A DNA stretch of 64,000 nucleotides from Paenibacillus sp. HWE-109 (GCF_022163125.1 NZ_CP091881.1:3782001-3846000); one strand, 5' to 3'; shown: positions 8,063 through 16,838, numbered from the stretch's first letter. Program-made: numbers and translations. The notes: generated from the sequence alone by a model not told the origin.

Positions 8063-9799
8063 TTAGTTTTTAACGATACGCTCGTTAACCGCATCCCAAG
8101 TCAAGCTTTTGCCAGTCAATTTCGTGAAAGCATCCAGCGGCAAGTAAAGCTTGCCGTTGTCGACATTGCCAACCAACGCGCTAGCAGCTCCATTGTCGGT
8201 AATTGCGCCTGTTTCCACAAGCACCGTTAATTTTTGGCTGTCTTTTGCCAAAACAACGGATTTCGTTGCTTCATCCCATGTTACTTTGATATCCAAAGCC
8301 TCAGCCAAGGATTTCGCTGTGAACAATGTTTTATTATCGCGGGTAACTTTGAAAAGAGGGTACAAGTATTTGTCTTGCAGCTCTTTCGTTGCAGCTGCCA
8401 AGTCAGCGCCAATTACTTTAGCTCCACTTTTGGCAACATCCGTATTGTCGATATCCCCTTTGACTAGGGAAGCAATCGGACCGTAAGCCCATACGCCTAC
8501 GTCAACACCAGTATGACCATGTCCTGTCCAACCTACAGCAAGACGTTTGGAAATTACCGCGTTATAACCGCCGGAACGCCCATATGAAGAACCGTCACCT
8601 TTCAAAATCAAAGCAATTTCCTCGTCGGACAAATCGGTGAAACCAATGTTGTCAGCGACAATTTTACGAACATCATCAGCCGTTTGCGCTGTTTTTAGGA
8701 TACCATCCAAATACTCGTAAGAATGTTTCTGTTTGTTGAACAGATCCACGTTCAACTCGTACACATTGTTAATCCCCAGGGACAATCCGCCCGTTTCATG
8801 GTCCGCTGTTACGACAACAGACGTATTGCCGTCTTTTTTCGCGAAATCAACGAGTGTTTTGAACGTAGCGTCGAGCTCCAACAATTCTTGGATGTTAGAC
8901 GGAAGATCGTTCGCATGACCTGCGTGGTCGATCCGGCCTTGCTCTACCAGCAAGACGAAACCATTCTTATTTTGGGATAAAAGTTCAAGCGCTTTTTGGG
9001 ATAATTGCGGTAAGCTTGGCGTACTTGCATCACGATCAAGCACATAAGGAATTTCGTTCATTGCAAAAAGTCCAAGAGCATTGCCTGCTGTAGCCGGGAT
9101 AGCATCCAATCCATTTTTATCATAAGCGGTTTTGAATCCTTTGGCCTCAAAATCAGGAATGAGGTTCTTGTCTGTCCGTTTGCCCTTTTCATCCTTGGTT
9201 ACGAAATTGACTTTACCGCCACCGAACAAGACATTTACACCGCTCGTCAGGTATTGGCTTGCGATCGCGTTCTGGTTGCTGCGTTGACGAACATGTGAAG
9301 CCCATACCGCTGGTGTTGCGCCAACAATGCTGTCTGTTGTCACAAGTCCTGTAGCTTTGCCTTGCTTCATAGCCGCTTCAATGACGGAAGCAAATGGTTT
9401 AGCTACTTCTCCATTGGATACGCTGATTGCGTTATTATAGGTTTTATTGCCTGTCGAGAAAGCAGTTCCAGCTGCTGCTGAGTCAGTTACAGCTCCTGAT
9501 TCTGATGTATACGGACCTGCTTGCGAATATGTAGTTGCTTTGCCGACGTAATAGCCGCCATCAAGCTCTAGTCGATCTTTATTTAAAAACTTTTTGGAAT
9601 AATATCTGGCTGCCGTTACTTCAGCAGGGCCCATGCCGTCGCCGATGAGAACAATTAAATTTTTGGATTGTGCTGCTGGCGTTGTAGGCGTTGTTGCCGT
9701 TGTAGTGGTCTCAGCAGCTGATGCTGCGCCTGCAACACTTAGAGCCAGTAATGAAACAGATAAACCGGAACCCACGATTTGTTTTAGACTTTTCTTCAA
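8063..9799 (-). CDS. Secreted alkaline phosphatase with C-terminal copper-amine-oxidase-like domain
   Basis: Zinc/magnesium phosphomonoesterase, exported. About 578 aa. A signal peptide ends near AGAASAAE. The catalytic domain has GDGMGPAEVTAARYY, the nucleophile loop TDSAAAGTA, and metal ligands in EQGRIDHAGHAND, TADHETGG and GWTGHGHTG. The last 110 residues form a separate beta domain (FTAKSLAEALDIKVTWDEA...LYLPLDAF) of the copper amine oxidase N-terminal type common in Paenibacillus exported proteins, probably for wall or matrix contact. The start is TTG at 9799, nine bases after GGAGG; a longer ATG frame from 9841 lacks a ribosome site. It is the only gene of its unit. Confidence 0.88.
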   Translation of the reverse strand: MKKSLKQIVGSGLSVSLLALSVAGAASAAETTTTATTPTTPAAQSKNLIVLIGDGMGPAEVTAARYYSKKFLNKDRLELDGGYYVGKATTYSQAGPYTSESGAVTDSAAAGTAFSTGNKTYNNAISVSNGEVAKPFASVIEAAMKQGKATGLVTTDSIVGATPAVWASHVRQRSNQNAIASQYLTSGVNVLFGGGKVNFVTKDEKGKRTDKNLIPDFEAKGFKTAYDKNGLDAIPATAGNALGLFAMNEIPYVLDRDASTPSLPQLSQKALELLSQNKNGFVLLVEQGRIDHAGHANDLPSNIQELLELDATFKTLVDFAKKDGNTSVVVTADHETGGLSLGINNVYELNVDLFNKQKHSYEYLDGILKTAQTADDVRKIVADNIGFTDLSDEEIALILKGDGSSYGRSGGYNAVISKRLAVGWTGHGHTGVDVGVWAYGPIASLVKGDIDNTDVAKSGAKVIGADLAAATKELQDKYLYPLFKVTRDNKTLFTAKSLAEALDIKVTWDEATKSVVLAKDSQKLTVLVETGAITDNGAASALVGNVDNGKLYLPLDAFTKLTGKSLTWDAVNERIVKN

Positions 9800-9841
9800 A
9801 ATGTATTCCCTCCAAAAATAGTATTTCACCTTAACTAGCAT

Positions 9842-10305
9842 AAGCCTCAGAGATTAAGAGAAAGTCATAGGAACATCTACGCTATGTAAAATATTTCGAC
9901 GTTTATTTGCGGAATGTTAAAATAAAAAAACAAAAAAAACACTTAGCCTGCGGCTAGGCACCAAGTCAATGAACCTTGAGGCAAGCTCAAGCCCCCTTAC
10001 GAACTCAATACCCTTTATTCGACCAAAATCGCTCATTCTGAAAATCTAATGAATCCCAGTTGCGCTATTTCAAGCAAACGATCACCTTTCCGCCTAAAAT
10101 CTGCTCGATAACGCCAATTCAGTTCATTAAATCGCCAAAGCGGCCATTTTCTCGTCTTTAAGCATCCTACAATTCATTAGATGCTTTTTGAGACCGAAAA
10201 CCACCGCAGCAAAGAAGTCTTGTTTTATCATGGTAGCTGAACACTGAACATGACGCATTCTCCGTCATAGGACTGGTGCCTGCTTGGCTAGGGGGGCTCT
10301 ATATC
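9842..10305. other. Gene-free stretch with nested inverted repeats (MITE remnant or structured RNA)
   Basis: No convincing reading frame. Outer arms 9944-9967 (TAGCC, GGCACCAAGTC) and 10271-10290 (GACTGGTGCC, GGCTA) are complementary apart from one bulge and a small internal loop. An inner perfect 11-bp pair, ATCTAATGAAT (10044-10054) and ATTCATTAGAT (10172-10182), lies inside. On the minus strand the left arm also contains a local TAGCC-GCA-GGCTA hairpin followed by a T-rich run (9917-9942), so a minus-strand transcript would terminate there. The remainder to 9842 is AT-rich phosphatase promoter region. Confidence 0.55.
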
Positions 10306-10367
10306 AAAAAAAAACACCCCGCTTAGGCACATACAGATGAGAATCTGTACATGCTTATAGCGGAGTG
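10306..10367 (-). terminator. Terminator of the hrcA-dnaJ operon
   Basis: A long stem after dnaJ on the minus strand: CACTCCGCTATAAGC...ACAGAT pairs with ATCTGT...GCCTAAGCGGGGTG, with a short loop, followed by nine T. It starts about 20 bases after the dnaJ stop codon. Confidence 0.9.
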
Positions 10368-10388
10368 CTCAGAAGGAACCTTATTTAA

Positions 10389-11504
10389 TTAATCGCCTAA
10401 GAAGGCTCTTTTCATACGTTCAAAAATCGATTGATTTTGCTCATGGGTATGCTCGCCGCTCTGCTTCCCAAATTGACGAAGCAGATCCTTCTGCTCATCG
10501 CTTAGATTCGTAGGCGTCATCACGATCACTTTGACGTGCTGATCCCCTTGGCCGAATCCGCGAAGATGAGGCACGCCTTTCCCTTTCAAGCGGAAATAGG
10601 TGTCGGTTTGTGTGCCCGCAGGAATTTTGAGTTTCACTTTCTCTGTCAGCGTAGGGATCTCGATCTCATCACCTAGCGCTGCCTGCATAAACGTTAATGG
10701 AACTTCGCAGTACACATCGTTTCCTTCACGTTCGAAGAACTCATGCGATTTCACGCGAATAACAACGTAGAGATCACCTGCCGGGCCTCCGCGCGTACCG
10801 CCTTCCCCTTCGCCAGATACACGAAGTTGAGCACCATCATCGACGCCTGCTGGAATCTTGATGTGAATGGTCCGTTGTTTCTTCACCTTACCGGCGCCAT
10901 GACACGTTCCGCATTTCTCTTTGATGATTTTCCCTTGACCGTTACATGTCGAACAAACACGACGGTTGACGATACGGCCAAAAGCTGTGTTCTGTACGAC
11001 TTCTTGCTGACCGCTGCCATGACATGTTCCGCAAGTTTCCGGTTTCGTGCCTGGCTTAGCGCCGCTTCCGCTGCACGTATCACAATTTTCTGTGCGAGGA
11101 ATATGAATATCGGTTTCTTTCCCGAAAATTGCTTCCTTGAACTCAATGGTCATCGTGTATTGCAAGTCGTTCCCACGTTGTGGAGCATTCGGGTTACGAC
11201 GGTTTCCACCGCCGCCGCCACCGAAGAACATATCAAAAATATCGCCAAAACCGCCGCCGAAATCTTGACCACCCATGCCCTGATTCGGATCTACGTGACC
11301 AAAGCGGTCGTATTGGGCTTTCTTCTGATCATCGCTGAGTACATCATAAGCGTCTTTCGCTTCTTTGAATTTATCTTCCGCATCCGCGGCTTTGTTCACG
11401 TCAGGGTGATATTGACGCGCCATTTTACGATAAGCCTTCTTGATATCATCTGGCGAAGCATCCTTGCCTAAACCAAGGACCTCATAATAATCACGTTTAC
11501 TCAT
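10389..11504 (-). CDS. dnaJ: Chaperone DnaJ (Hsp40)
   Basis: Co-chaperone that stimulates DnaK ATPase and delivers substrates. 371 aa, type I architecture: J domain with HPD (YHPDVN, about 33-38), Gly/Phe-rich linker with GGGFGDIF and a GGGGG run, zinc-finger domain with four CxxCxGxG repeats (CDTCSGSG, CGTCHGSG, CSTCNGQG, CGTCHGAG), then the C-terminal substrate-binding domain. It is the last gene of the heat-shock operon, after a stem-loop (11540-11574) that may tune its expression relative to dnaK. Confidence 0.97.
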   Translation of the reverse strand: MSKRDYYEVLGLGKDASPDDIKKAYRKMARQYHPDVNKAADAEDKFKEAKDAYDVLSDDQKKAQYDRFGHVDPNQGMGGQDFGGGFGDIFDMFFGGGGGGNRRNPNAPQRGNDLQYTMTIEFKEAIFGKETDIHIPRTENCDTCSGSGAKPGTKPETCGTCHGSGQQEVVQNTAFGRIVNRRVCSTCNGQGKIIKEKCGTCHGAGKVKKQRTIHIKIPAGVDDGAQLRVSGEGEGGTRGGPAGDLYVVIRVKSHEFFEREGNDVYCEVPLTFMQAALGDEIEIPTLTEKVKLKIPAGTQTDTYFRLKGKGVPHLRGFGQGDQHVKVIVMTPTNLSDEQKDLLRQFGKQSGEHTHEQNQSIFERMKRAFLGD

Positions 11505-11539
11505 TGTTCCACTCCCATGTTCAAGACTACAAACGGAAA

Positions 11540-11574
11540 GTCAAAGCCACGGAACAGTTCCGGACGGCTTTGAC
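11540..11574 (-). other. Strong stem-loop between dnaK and dnaJ
   Basis: GTCAAAGCC pairs with GGCTTTGAC and inner CGGAAC with GTTCCG, giving a nearly continuous stem without a U-tract. This fits an RNA-processing or mRNA-stability element rather than a terminator; dnaJ would still be read from the operon promoter. Confidence 0.6.
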
Positions 11575-11613
11575 TAGTCAGCTTGTTACACTTCCTATTA
11601 AGTTAGGATATGT

Positions 11614-13452
11614 TTATTTCTTTTGATCGTCAACTACTTCGTAGTCAGCGTCAACAACATTTTCTCTGCCTTTAGGAGCATCGTTTCCGCCAGCATCACC
11701 ATCAGGACCTTGCGCTGCAGACGCTTGCTCATACAGCTTCACGGAAAGTTGTTGAATGACTTCTGTCAACTCTTCTGTCGCTTTTTTGATCGTTTCGAGT
11801 TCGTTGCCAGCCAGTGCTGCTGTCACTTTCTCTTTGGCTGCATTCGCTTTGTCGATCTCGCCTTGGTCTACTTTATCGCCAAGATCTTTGATCGTTTTGT
11901 CAACAGAGTACACGAGTTGGTCAGCTTCGTTGCGAGCTTCTACAAGCTCTTTGCGAACGCGGTCTTCCTCGGCATGCGCTTCTGCGTCTTTCACCATTTG
12001 CTCGACTTCTGCATCGCTCAAACCGCTAGAAGAAGTGATCGTGATTTTTTGGCTTTTGCCAGTTCCTTTATCCAAAGCGGATACGTTAACGATACCGTTG
12101 GCATCGATATCGAAGCTAACTTCGATTTGCGGTACGCCGCGTGGAGCCGGAGGAATATCACCAAGCATGAAACGGCCCAGTGTTTTGTTGCCGCTAGCCA
12201 TGGAGCGCTCACCTTGAAGCACGTGAATCTCAACGCTTGTTTGGTTATCTGCATAAGTGGAGTACACTTGTGATTTGGTTGTAGGAATAGTTGTGTTGCG
12301 GTCGATCATTTTCGTGAATACGCCGCCTGCAGTTTCGATACCAAGGGAAAGTGGCGTTACGTCAAGAAGAACAACGTCTTTCACTTCACCTGTTAATACA
12401 CCCGCTTGAACAGCTGCACCAAGGGCAACAACTTCATCCGGGTTAACGCCTTTGTGCGGCTCTTTGCCGATCAATTTTTTGATCGCTTCAACAACAGCCG
12501 GAATACGTGTGGATCCACCAACAAGAACAACTTTGTCGATTTGGCTTGTGGACAAGCCGGAATCCGTCAACGCTTGGCGAGTTGGTCCAAGAGTTCTTTC
12601 TACAAGTCCAGCGGAAATCTCTTCGAATTTCGCGCGAGTCAGATTAAGCTCCAAATGCTGAGGAACGCCGTCAGCTACAGTAATGAACGGCAGGGAAACC
12701 GTCGTTGTCAGAACACCGGAAAGTTCTTTTTTCGCTTTTTCCGCAGCATCTTTCAAACGTTGTACAGCTGCCTTATCTTTGCTAAGGTCAATGCCTTGTT
12801 CTTTTTTGAATTCAGCTACGAGGTAATCGATGATGACTTGGTCAAAATCGTCTCCTCCTAGTTTGTTGTCTCCGCTTGTCGCTTTAACTTCGAAGAAGCC
12901 ATCGCCAAGTTCAAGGATGGATACGTCGAATGTACCGCCACCAAGGTCATAAACAAGAATTGTTTGGTCTTCTGTTTTCTCCAAACCGTAAGCAAGCGCT
13001 GCTGCTGTCGGCTCATTGACAATACGAAGAACTTCCAGACCGGCAATTTTACCAGCATCTTTGGTTGCTTGACGTTGGCTGTCATTGAAATAAGCTGGAA
13101 CCGTGATAACGGCTTGCGTAACTGTTTGGCCAAGGTAAGCTTCAGCATCAGCTTTCAGCTTTTGCAGGATGATCGCAGAAATCTCTTGTGGCGTGTAATC
13201 TTTGCCATCAATGTTTTCTTTGTGGTTCGTACCAATGTGACGCTTGATGGAGCTAATTGTTTTATCTGGATTTGTGATCGCTTGACGTTTGGCTGTTTCA
13301 CCGACAACGCGCTCGCCATCTTTTTTGAAACCAACGACAGAAGGGGTTGTACGATTACCTTCCGGGTTCGGAATTACGACGGCTTCGCCGCCTTCCATTA
13401 CGGCAACGCAAGAATTTGTTGTACCTAAGTCAATACCAATTACTTTACTCAT
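11614..13452 (-). CDS. dnaK: Chaperone DnaK (Hsp70)
   Basis: ATP-dependent Hsp70, 612 aa, the size usual for Bacillales. The nucleotide-binding domain opens GIDLGTTNSCVAV (4-16), with VYDLGGGTFDVS (phosphate 2) and VLVGGSTRIPAV (adenosine). The linker VVLLDVTPLSLGIET leads into the substrate-binding beta domain, then a helical lid and an acidic tail. It works with GrpE and DnaJ encoded on either side. It is controlled by the CIRCE/HrcA promoter at the head of the operon; no separate promoter is obvious in the 68-bp gap after grpE. Confidence 0.98.
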   Translation of the reverse strand: MSKVIGIDLGTTNSCVAVMEGGEAVVIPNPEGNRTTPSVVGFKKDGERVVGETAKRQAITNPDKTISSIKRHIGTNHKENIDGKDYTPQEISAIILQKLKADAEAYLGQTVTQAVITVPAYFNDSQRQATKDAGKIAGLEVLRIVNEPTAAALAYGLEKTEDQTILVYDLGGGTFDVSILELGDGFFEVKATSGDNKLGGDDFDQVIIDYLVAEFKKEQGIDLSKDKAAVQRLKDAAEKAKKELSGVLTTTVSLPFITVADGVPQHLELNLTRAKFEEISAGLVERTLGPTRQALTDSGLSTSQIDKVVLVGGSTRIPAVVEAIKKLIGKEPHKGVNPDEVVALGAAVQAGVLTGEVKDVVLLDVTPLSLGIETAGGVFTKMIDRNTTIPTTKSQVYSTYADNQTSVEIHVLQGERSMASGNKTLGRFMLGDIPPAPRGVPQIEVSFDIDANGIVNVSALDKGTGKSQKITITSSSGLSDAEVEQMVKDAEAHAEEDRVRKELVEARNEADQLVYSVDKTIKDLGDKVDQGEIDKANAAKEKVTAALAGNELETIKKATEELTEVIQQLSVKLYEQASAAQGPDGDAGGNDAPKGRENVVDADYEVVDDQKK

Positions 13453-13520
13453 GTTAAAGCTGCCTCCTTTTGCTCCTGGGGAACATATTGGTTTATTGGA
13501 ATTTTAGATTAATAAGATCC

Positions 13521-14105
13521 TTACACACTTACCTTAACCATTGCTGGGCGGATGACTTTATCTTTGAGAATATATCCCTTTTGCAATTCCTCAACAACGA
13601 TACCTTCTTCGTGTTCGTCGGATTCAACTTGCATAACCGCTTGATGATATTCCGGGTTGAACGGGTGACCAACGGATTCAATCGGTTTAAGCCCTTCTGC
13701 TGTAAGCAGTTGATCGATACCGCGGTAAGTCATATCCAAACCTTTCACCAGCGCATCGAAATCCTTCGTCTCTTTGCTTGAAGACAGCGCGCGATCGAAG
13801 TTATCCACAATCGGTAAAAGCTGTTCAATCAATTTAAGCGAAGCGTATTTCGCGAAATCTTCCTTCTCCGCTCTTGCGCGGCGGCGGAAGTTGTCGAAGT
13901 CCGCTTGAACGCGCAATAAACGCTGATAGTTTTCTTCTGCTTGCATACGCGCTGTTTCCAATTCGCTAACTTCTTTGGCTTCTTCCGAAACCTCGCCTTG
14001 CGAATCTTGACTTGCCGCTTCTTGCTGATCTGCGGCTTGCTCGCCTTCAGCTGCGTATGTAGTGTTCACATCTTGCTCTTCTGTTTTGTTATTTCCTGTA
14101 CTCAA
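13521..14105 (-). CDS. grpE: Nucleotide exchange factor GrpE
   Basis: Exchanges ADP for ATP on DnaK. 194 aa. The first 45 residues are a disordered Gln/Glu-rich tail, followed by a long coiled coil (RMQAEENYQRLLRVQADFDNF) and the C-terminal beta domain with GVGHPFNP-like motif (ESVGHPFNPEYHQAVM) and VEELQKGYILKDKVIRPAMV, the GrpE signature. The start is TTG at 14105, ten bases after AGGAGGTGAAGG. The usual hrcA-grpE adjacency is broken here by a chaperonin gene. Confidence 0.96.
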   Translation of the reverse strand: MSTGNNKTEEQDVNTTYAAEGEQAADQQEAASQDSQGEVSEEAKEVSELETARMQAEENYQRLLRVQADFDNFRRRARAEKEDFAKYASLKLIEQLLPIVDNFDRALSSSKETKDFDALVKGLDMTYRGIDQLLTAEGLKPIESVGHPFNPEYHQAVMQVESDEHEEGIVVEELQKGYILKDKVIRPAMVKVSV

Positions 14106-14165
14106 TTGTCCTTCACCTCCTAAACATAATACAATATATTCGCTCTAACGTCAGTTTGCCCAGCT

Positions 14166-15710
14166 TTAGGCCTCTTCAAAAGGCTGTTTCATCTTGATTA
14201 CTGTATGAATACGCAGGACAGCAGCAGCAACTTCCCCAGCTGCTTGCAATGCGTGAATCTTAACGTCAGCGGGATCTACAATACCGACTTGGACGAAATC
14301 TGTCACTTGCCCGGTATCGCAGTCAATGCCGAGACTGTCCGTTTCCAGCGCTAGCTGAGCCGCCTTCAGCTCCTCGACCTTCTCCAGCGGATTGTAGCCT
14401 GCGTTCACAACAATCTGAGCCAATGGCTTGCGCAGAGCTCCCGCGACAGCGGCAACACCGAAGCCTTCCATGCCCTTCATCGTCTCGCGGGCGCGGTCCA
14501 GATCATGGGCGACGGCCATCTCGGCAGCGCCGCCCCCGGGCAAGTACCCGCCGCGCACGGCAGCTTGCACGGCCGAGGCTGCGTCCTTCGCGATGCGCGA
14601 ACGTTCATGCGCCGCTTCGCGTGTCGCGGCGCCGACGATCACGGTCACGTGCTGATCGCCTCGGCCCCCCGCGACGCGCACGCGCTCGAGGCGCTCGTCG
14701 TACGCGGCGTAGCCGGCGTGCCCGAGCGCGGCGCCAAGCTCCGGCGCGCTCTTGCGCAGCGCGGTGCGCCGCACCGGCCTAGCGCCGGTGTGCTCGCTCA
14801 GCAGCTGCAAGTCCCGGCGGGACAGCCGCTGCAGCACGAGAATGCCATGGTCGGAGCAGAACTGCTCCGCCTCCGGGTCAACACCGCGGTCGCTGGCAAT
14901 CAGTCCGACGCCAAGTTCAAGCAGCATGCTGAAGCTGCTGCGGAACTGCTCTCGCAGCTGCATGTAGCGCTGGAAGCCTGCCTCGGTGACCAGCGATTCC
15001 TCGCTGACAGCCTCAGGCTCCAGAGCATCATGCAGCACGAGAATGCGCAGATCTCGGCGCGCCTCATCTTCGAGATGCAAGTTCATCGGCTTCTGATTCA
15101 GCAGAATGCCGGTCCACACCTCACTGCTCGCCGCTTCGTGGGCGAGCACGCTGTCCGCGAAGCGATAGCCTTCTTCGCGAAGCTTCGGCTCGCCGACCGC
15201 TTCGGCAGCTTGAATGATGAGACCGGCGATATCCGCCTGCTCTCTGCCTGCCGTAATTGCAATCCGCTTCAGGGCGCTGTCATCCAGGCCTGCAATGGCG
15301 CGGCTGCGCCCTTGCAAACTTGTCACAGCCAACTCGATCCCTTGCAGCATCCCGCTTACAACCTTCGCGACAGGTACGCCTCGTGTGACCTGAGCTACGC
15401 CTTCCTGCACCAACGCTCCGGCAAGTACCGTTGCTGTCGTCGTGCCATCGCCAATTTGGCGTTGCTGGCTGCGAGCTACCTGAATCATCAGCCGCGCAGC
15501 AGGATGAGTAACATCCATTTTCTCCAAGATGGTCACTCCATCATTGGTAATAATCACTTCGCCCTGGCCGCCTACGAGCATCGTATCGAGTCCTTTGGGG
15601 CCTAATGTTCCTTCAACGGCAGAGCAAATTGCTCTTACAGCCGCCGCATTATTCACAAGCGTGGAATAACGCTCTTCACCTTCACTGTGAACCGCCTTGT
15701 TCACGCTCAT
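14166..15710 (-). CDS. Group II/III-like chaperonin (thermosome-related Cpn60) inside the hsp70 operon
   Basis: ATP-driven folding chamber subunit, about 514 aa. Motifs follow the archaeal/eukaryotic family rather than GroEL: TLGPKGLDTMLV (35-46), TNDGVTILEKMDVTHPAA (55-72), GDGTTTATVLAGAL (87-100, ATP site) and RIAKDAASAVQAAV with GGYLPGGGAAEMA (catalytic Asp region). The C-terminal IHALQAAGEVAAAVLRI matches the thermosome equatorial end, and there is no GGM-rich GroEL tail. ATG at 15710 overlaps the hrcA stop (ATGA). Position inside hrcA-grpE-dnaK-dnaJ is the published context of group III chaperonins of Firmicutes (Carboxydothermus type). The middle of the gene is much more GC-rich than its neighbours. 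Confidence 0.88.
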   Translation of the reverse strand: MSVNKAVHSEGEERYSTLVNNAAAVRAICSAVEGTLGPKGLDTMLVGGQGEVIITNDGVTILEKMDVTHPAARLMIQVARSQQRQIGDGTTTATVLAGALVQEGVAQVTRGVPVAKVVSGMLQGIELAVTSLQGRSRAIAGLDDSALKRIAITAGREQADIAGLIIQAAEAVGEPKLREEGYRFADSVLAHEAASSEVWTGILLNQKPMNLHLEDEARRDLRILVLHDALEPEAVSEESLVTEAGFQRYMQLREQFRSSFSMLLELGVGLIASDRGVDPEAEQFCSDHGILVLQRLSRRDLQLLSEHTGARPVRRTALRKSAPELGAALGHAGYAAYDERLERVRVAGGRGDQHVTVIVGAATREAAHERSRIAKDAASAVQAAVRGGYLPGGGAAEMAVAHDLDRARETMKGMEGFGVAAVAGALRKPLAQIVVNAGYNPLEKVEELKAAQLALETDSLGIDCDTGQVTDFVQVGIVDPADVKIHALQAAGEVAAAVLRIHTVIKMKQPFEEA

Positions 15711-16735
15711 TTGCCATACCAACGTCCGAGTACGACCTCGAGATGCTTGGACAAGTGCTCCATTAAATTAATAACCCTGCCATATTCCATTCGTGTTGGC
15801 CCTAGAATTCCAATCGTCCCGAGCGGCTGCCCGCTGATCGAATAGGAAGCTGTTATTAAGCTGCAATTACTAATTGCTTCAATACTATTTTCAGCACCAA
15901 TTTTAATCTCAATGCCTTCATTTGATGGTGTAAACAACTTGATCAGAGTCGGTGCTTCTTCGAAGAGGTCAAAAATGCTCTTAACCTTCTCCACATCCTT
16001 AAATTCCGGCTGAGTCAACATATTCGTCATCCCGCTCAGGAACACCCGATCCTTCTCATCGCTTTGCAACACACTTTCAACGACCGAAAGCAGTTCTTGA
16101 TACCCATTCACATACTTGCTTAATTCCTCGGAAATCTCATTGTAAAGTCTGGACTTGAACTGAATCAGCGGCACATTCTTAAGTCTTGCATTTAAAATGT
16201 TAACGACCTTTTCAATTTCCGACATTTTAATGCCTTCCGGAATCGTGACCGTCTTATTTTCGACATGTCCCGTATTCATGACAATAATCGCCACTGCCGT
16301 CGTGTCCGAAAGCGGGATAATCTGCAGATGCTTCAGCGTCGTACTGAACACCTCGGGACCAAGCACGATGGATGTGTAATTCGTAAGACTGGAGAGCATA
16401 CCGGCAACATGCTGGATGACACCTTCCATCTCTTGAATCCGTTCCGCAAATGCGCCCTTCATAGAGTCCAAATCATTCTCATGCAAAGCGCCGTGCTGCA
16501 TCAAGTGATCGACGTAATAGCGATAACCTTTGTGCGAGGGTATACGGCCTGCGGACGTATGGGGCTGCTCCAGGTAACCCATCTCTTCGAGATCGGACAT
16601 TTCATTACGAATGGTAGCCGGACTGAATCCAACATTCCCCCGCTTTGAAATACTTCGTGAACCGATCGGTTCAGCTGAACGAACATAATCATCAATGATA
16701 GCACTTAAAATCATACGCTGGCGTTCTGTCAGCAC
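15707..16735 (-). CDS. hrcA: Heat-inducible transcription repressor HrcA
   Basis: Repressor that binds CIRCE and depends on chaperonin for folding. 342 aa with N-terminal winged helix (RQRMILSAIIDDYVRSAEPIGSRSI, split here as RQRMILSAI...EPIGSRSI) and family motifs FSPATIRNEMSDLEEMGYL... in the first 60 residues, GAF-like middle and C-terminal domain with GPTRMEYGRVINLM. The start is GTG at 16735 behind GGAGGGG. First gene of the operon and autoregulated through the CIRCE at 16776-16802. Its 3' end overlaps the chaperonin start, so repressor and chaperonin synthesis are coupled. Confidence 0.97.
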   Translation of the reverse strand: MLTERQRMILSAIIDDYVRSAEPIGSRSISKRGNVGFSPATIRNEMSDLEEMGYLEQPHTSAGRIPSHKGYRYYVDHLMQHGALHENDLDSMKGAFAERIQEMEGVIQHVAGMLSSLTNYTSIVLGPEVFSTTLKHLQIIPLSDTTAVAIIVMNTGHVENKTVTIPEGIKMSEIEKVVNILNARLKNVPLIQFKSRLYNEISEELSKYVNGYQELLSVVESVLQSDEKDRVFLSGMTNMLTQPEFKDVEKVKSIFDLFEEAPTLIKLFTPSNEGIEIKIGAENSIEAISNCSLITASYSISGQPLGTIGILGPTRMEYGRVINLMEHLSKHLEVVLGRWYGK

Positions 16736-16775
16736 AAGTACCCCTCCTCTTCACAATCGCTGTTTCTCACTTTCG

Positions 16776-16802
16776 TTAGCACTCGTATTTAGTGAGTGCT
16801 AA
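16776..16802 (-). promoter_or_regulatory. CIRCE operator
   Basis: TTAGCACTC, nine bases, GAGTGCTAA: a perfect match to the HrcA operator, lying between the promoter and the hrcA GTG. It shows that the whole hrcA-chaperonin-grpE-dnaK-dnaJ unit is HrcA-repressed. Confidence 0.98.
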
Positions 16803-16812
16803 ATCCTAATAC

Positions 16813-16838
16813 AAAAATAACAGACCCTAAGGTCTGTT
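16813..16838 (-). terminator. Terminator of the ArgA-like gene, overlapping the hrcA promoter
   Basis: Minus strand AACAGACC, loop TTAG, GGTCTGTT, then ATTTTTG. It ends the acetyltransferase gene six bases after its stop and occupies the spacer of the next promoter. Confidence 0.75.

Noticed and set aside
9944..10290. rnpB, ssrA or 6S RNA gene
   Set aside because: No P4-like helix motif, no CCA-type end or tag frame, and no 6S central bubble could be recognised.
14505..15605. Long plus-strand frame (366 codons) opposite the chaperonin gene
   Set aside because: GC-rich antisense shadow; the minus-strand protein has clear chaperonin motifs throughout.
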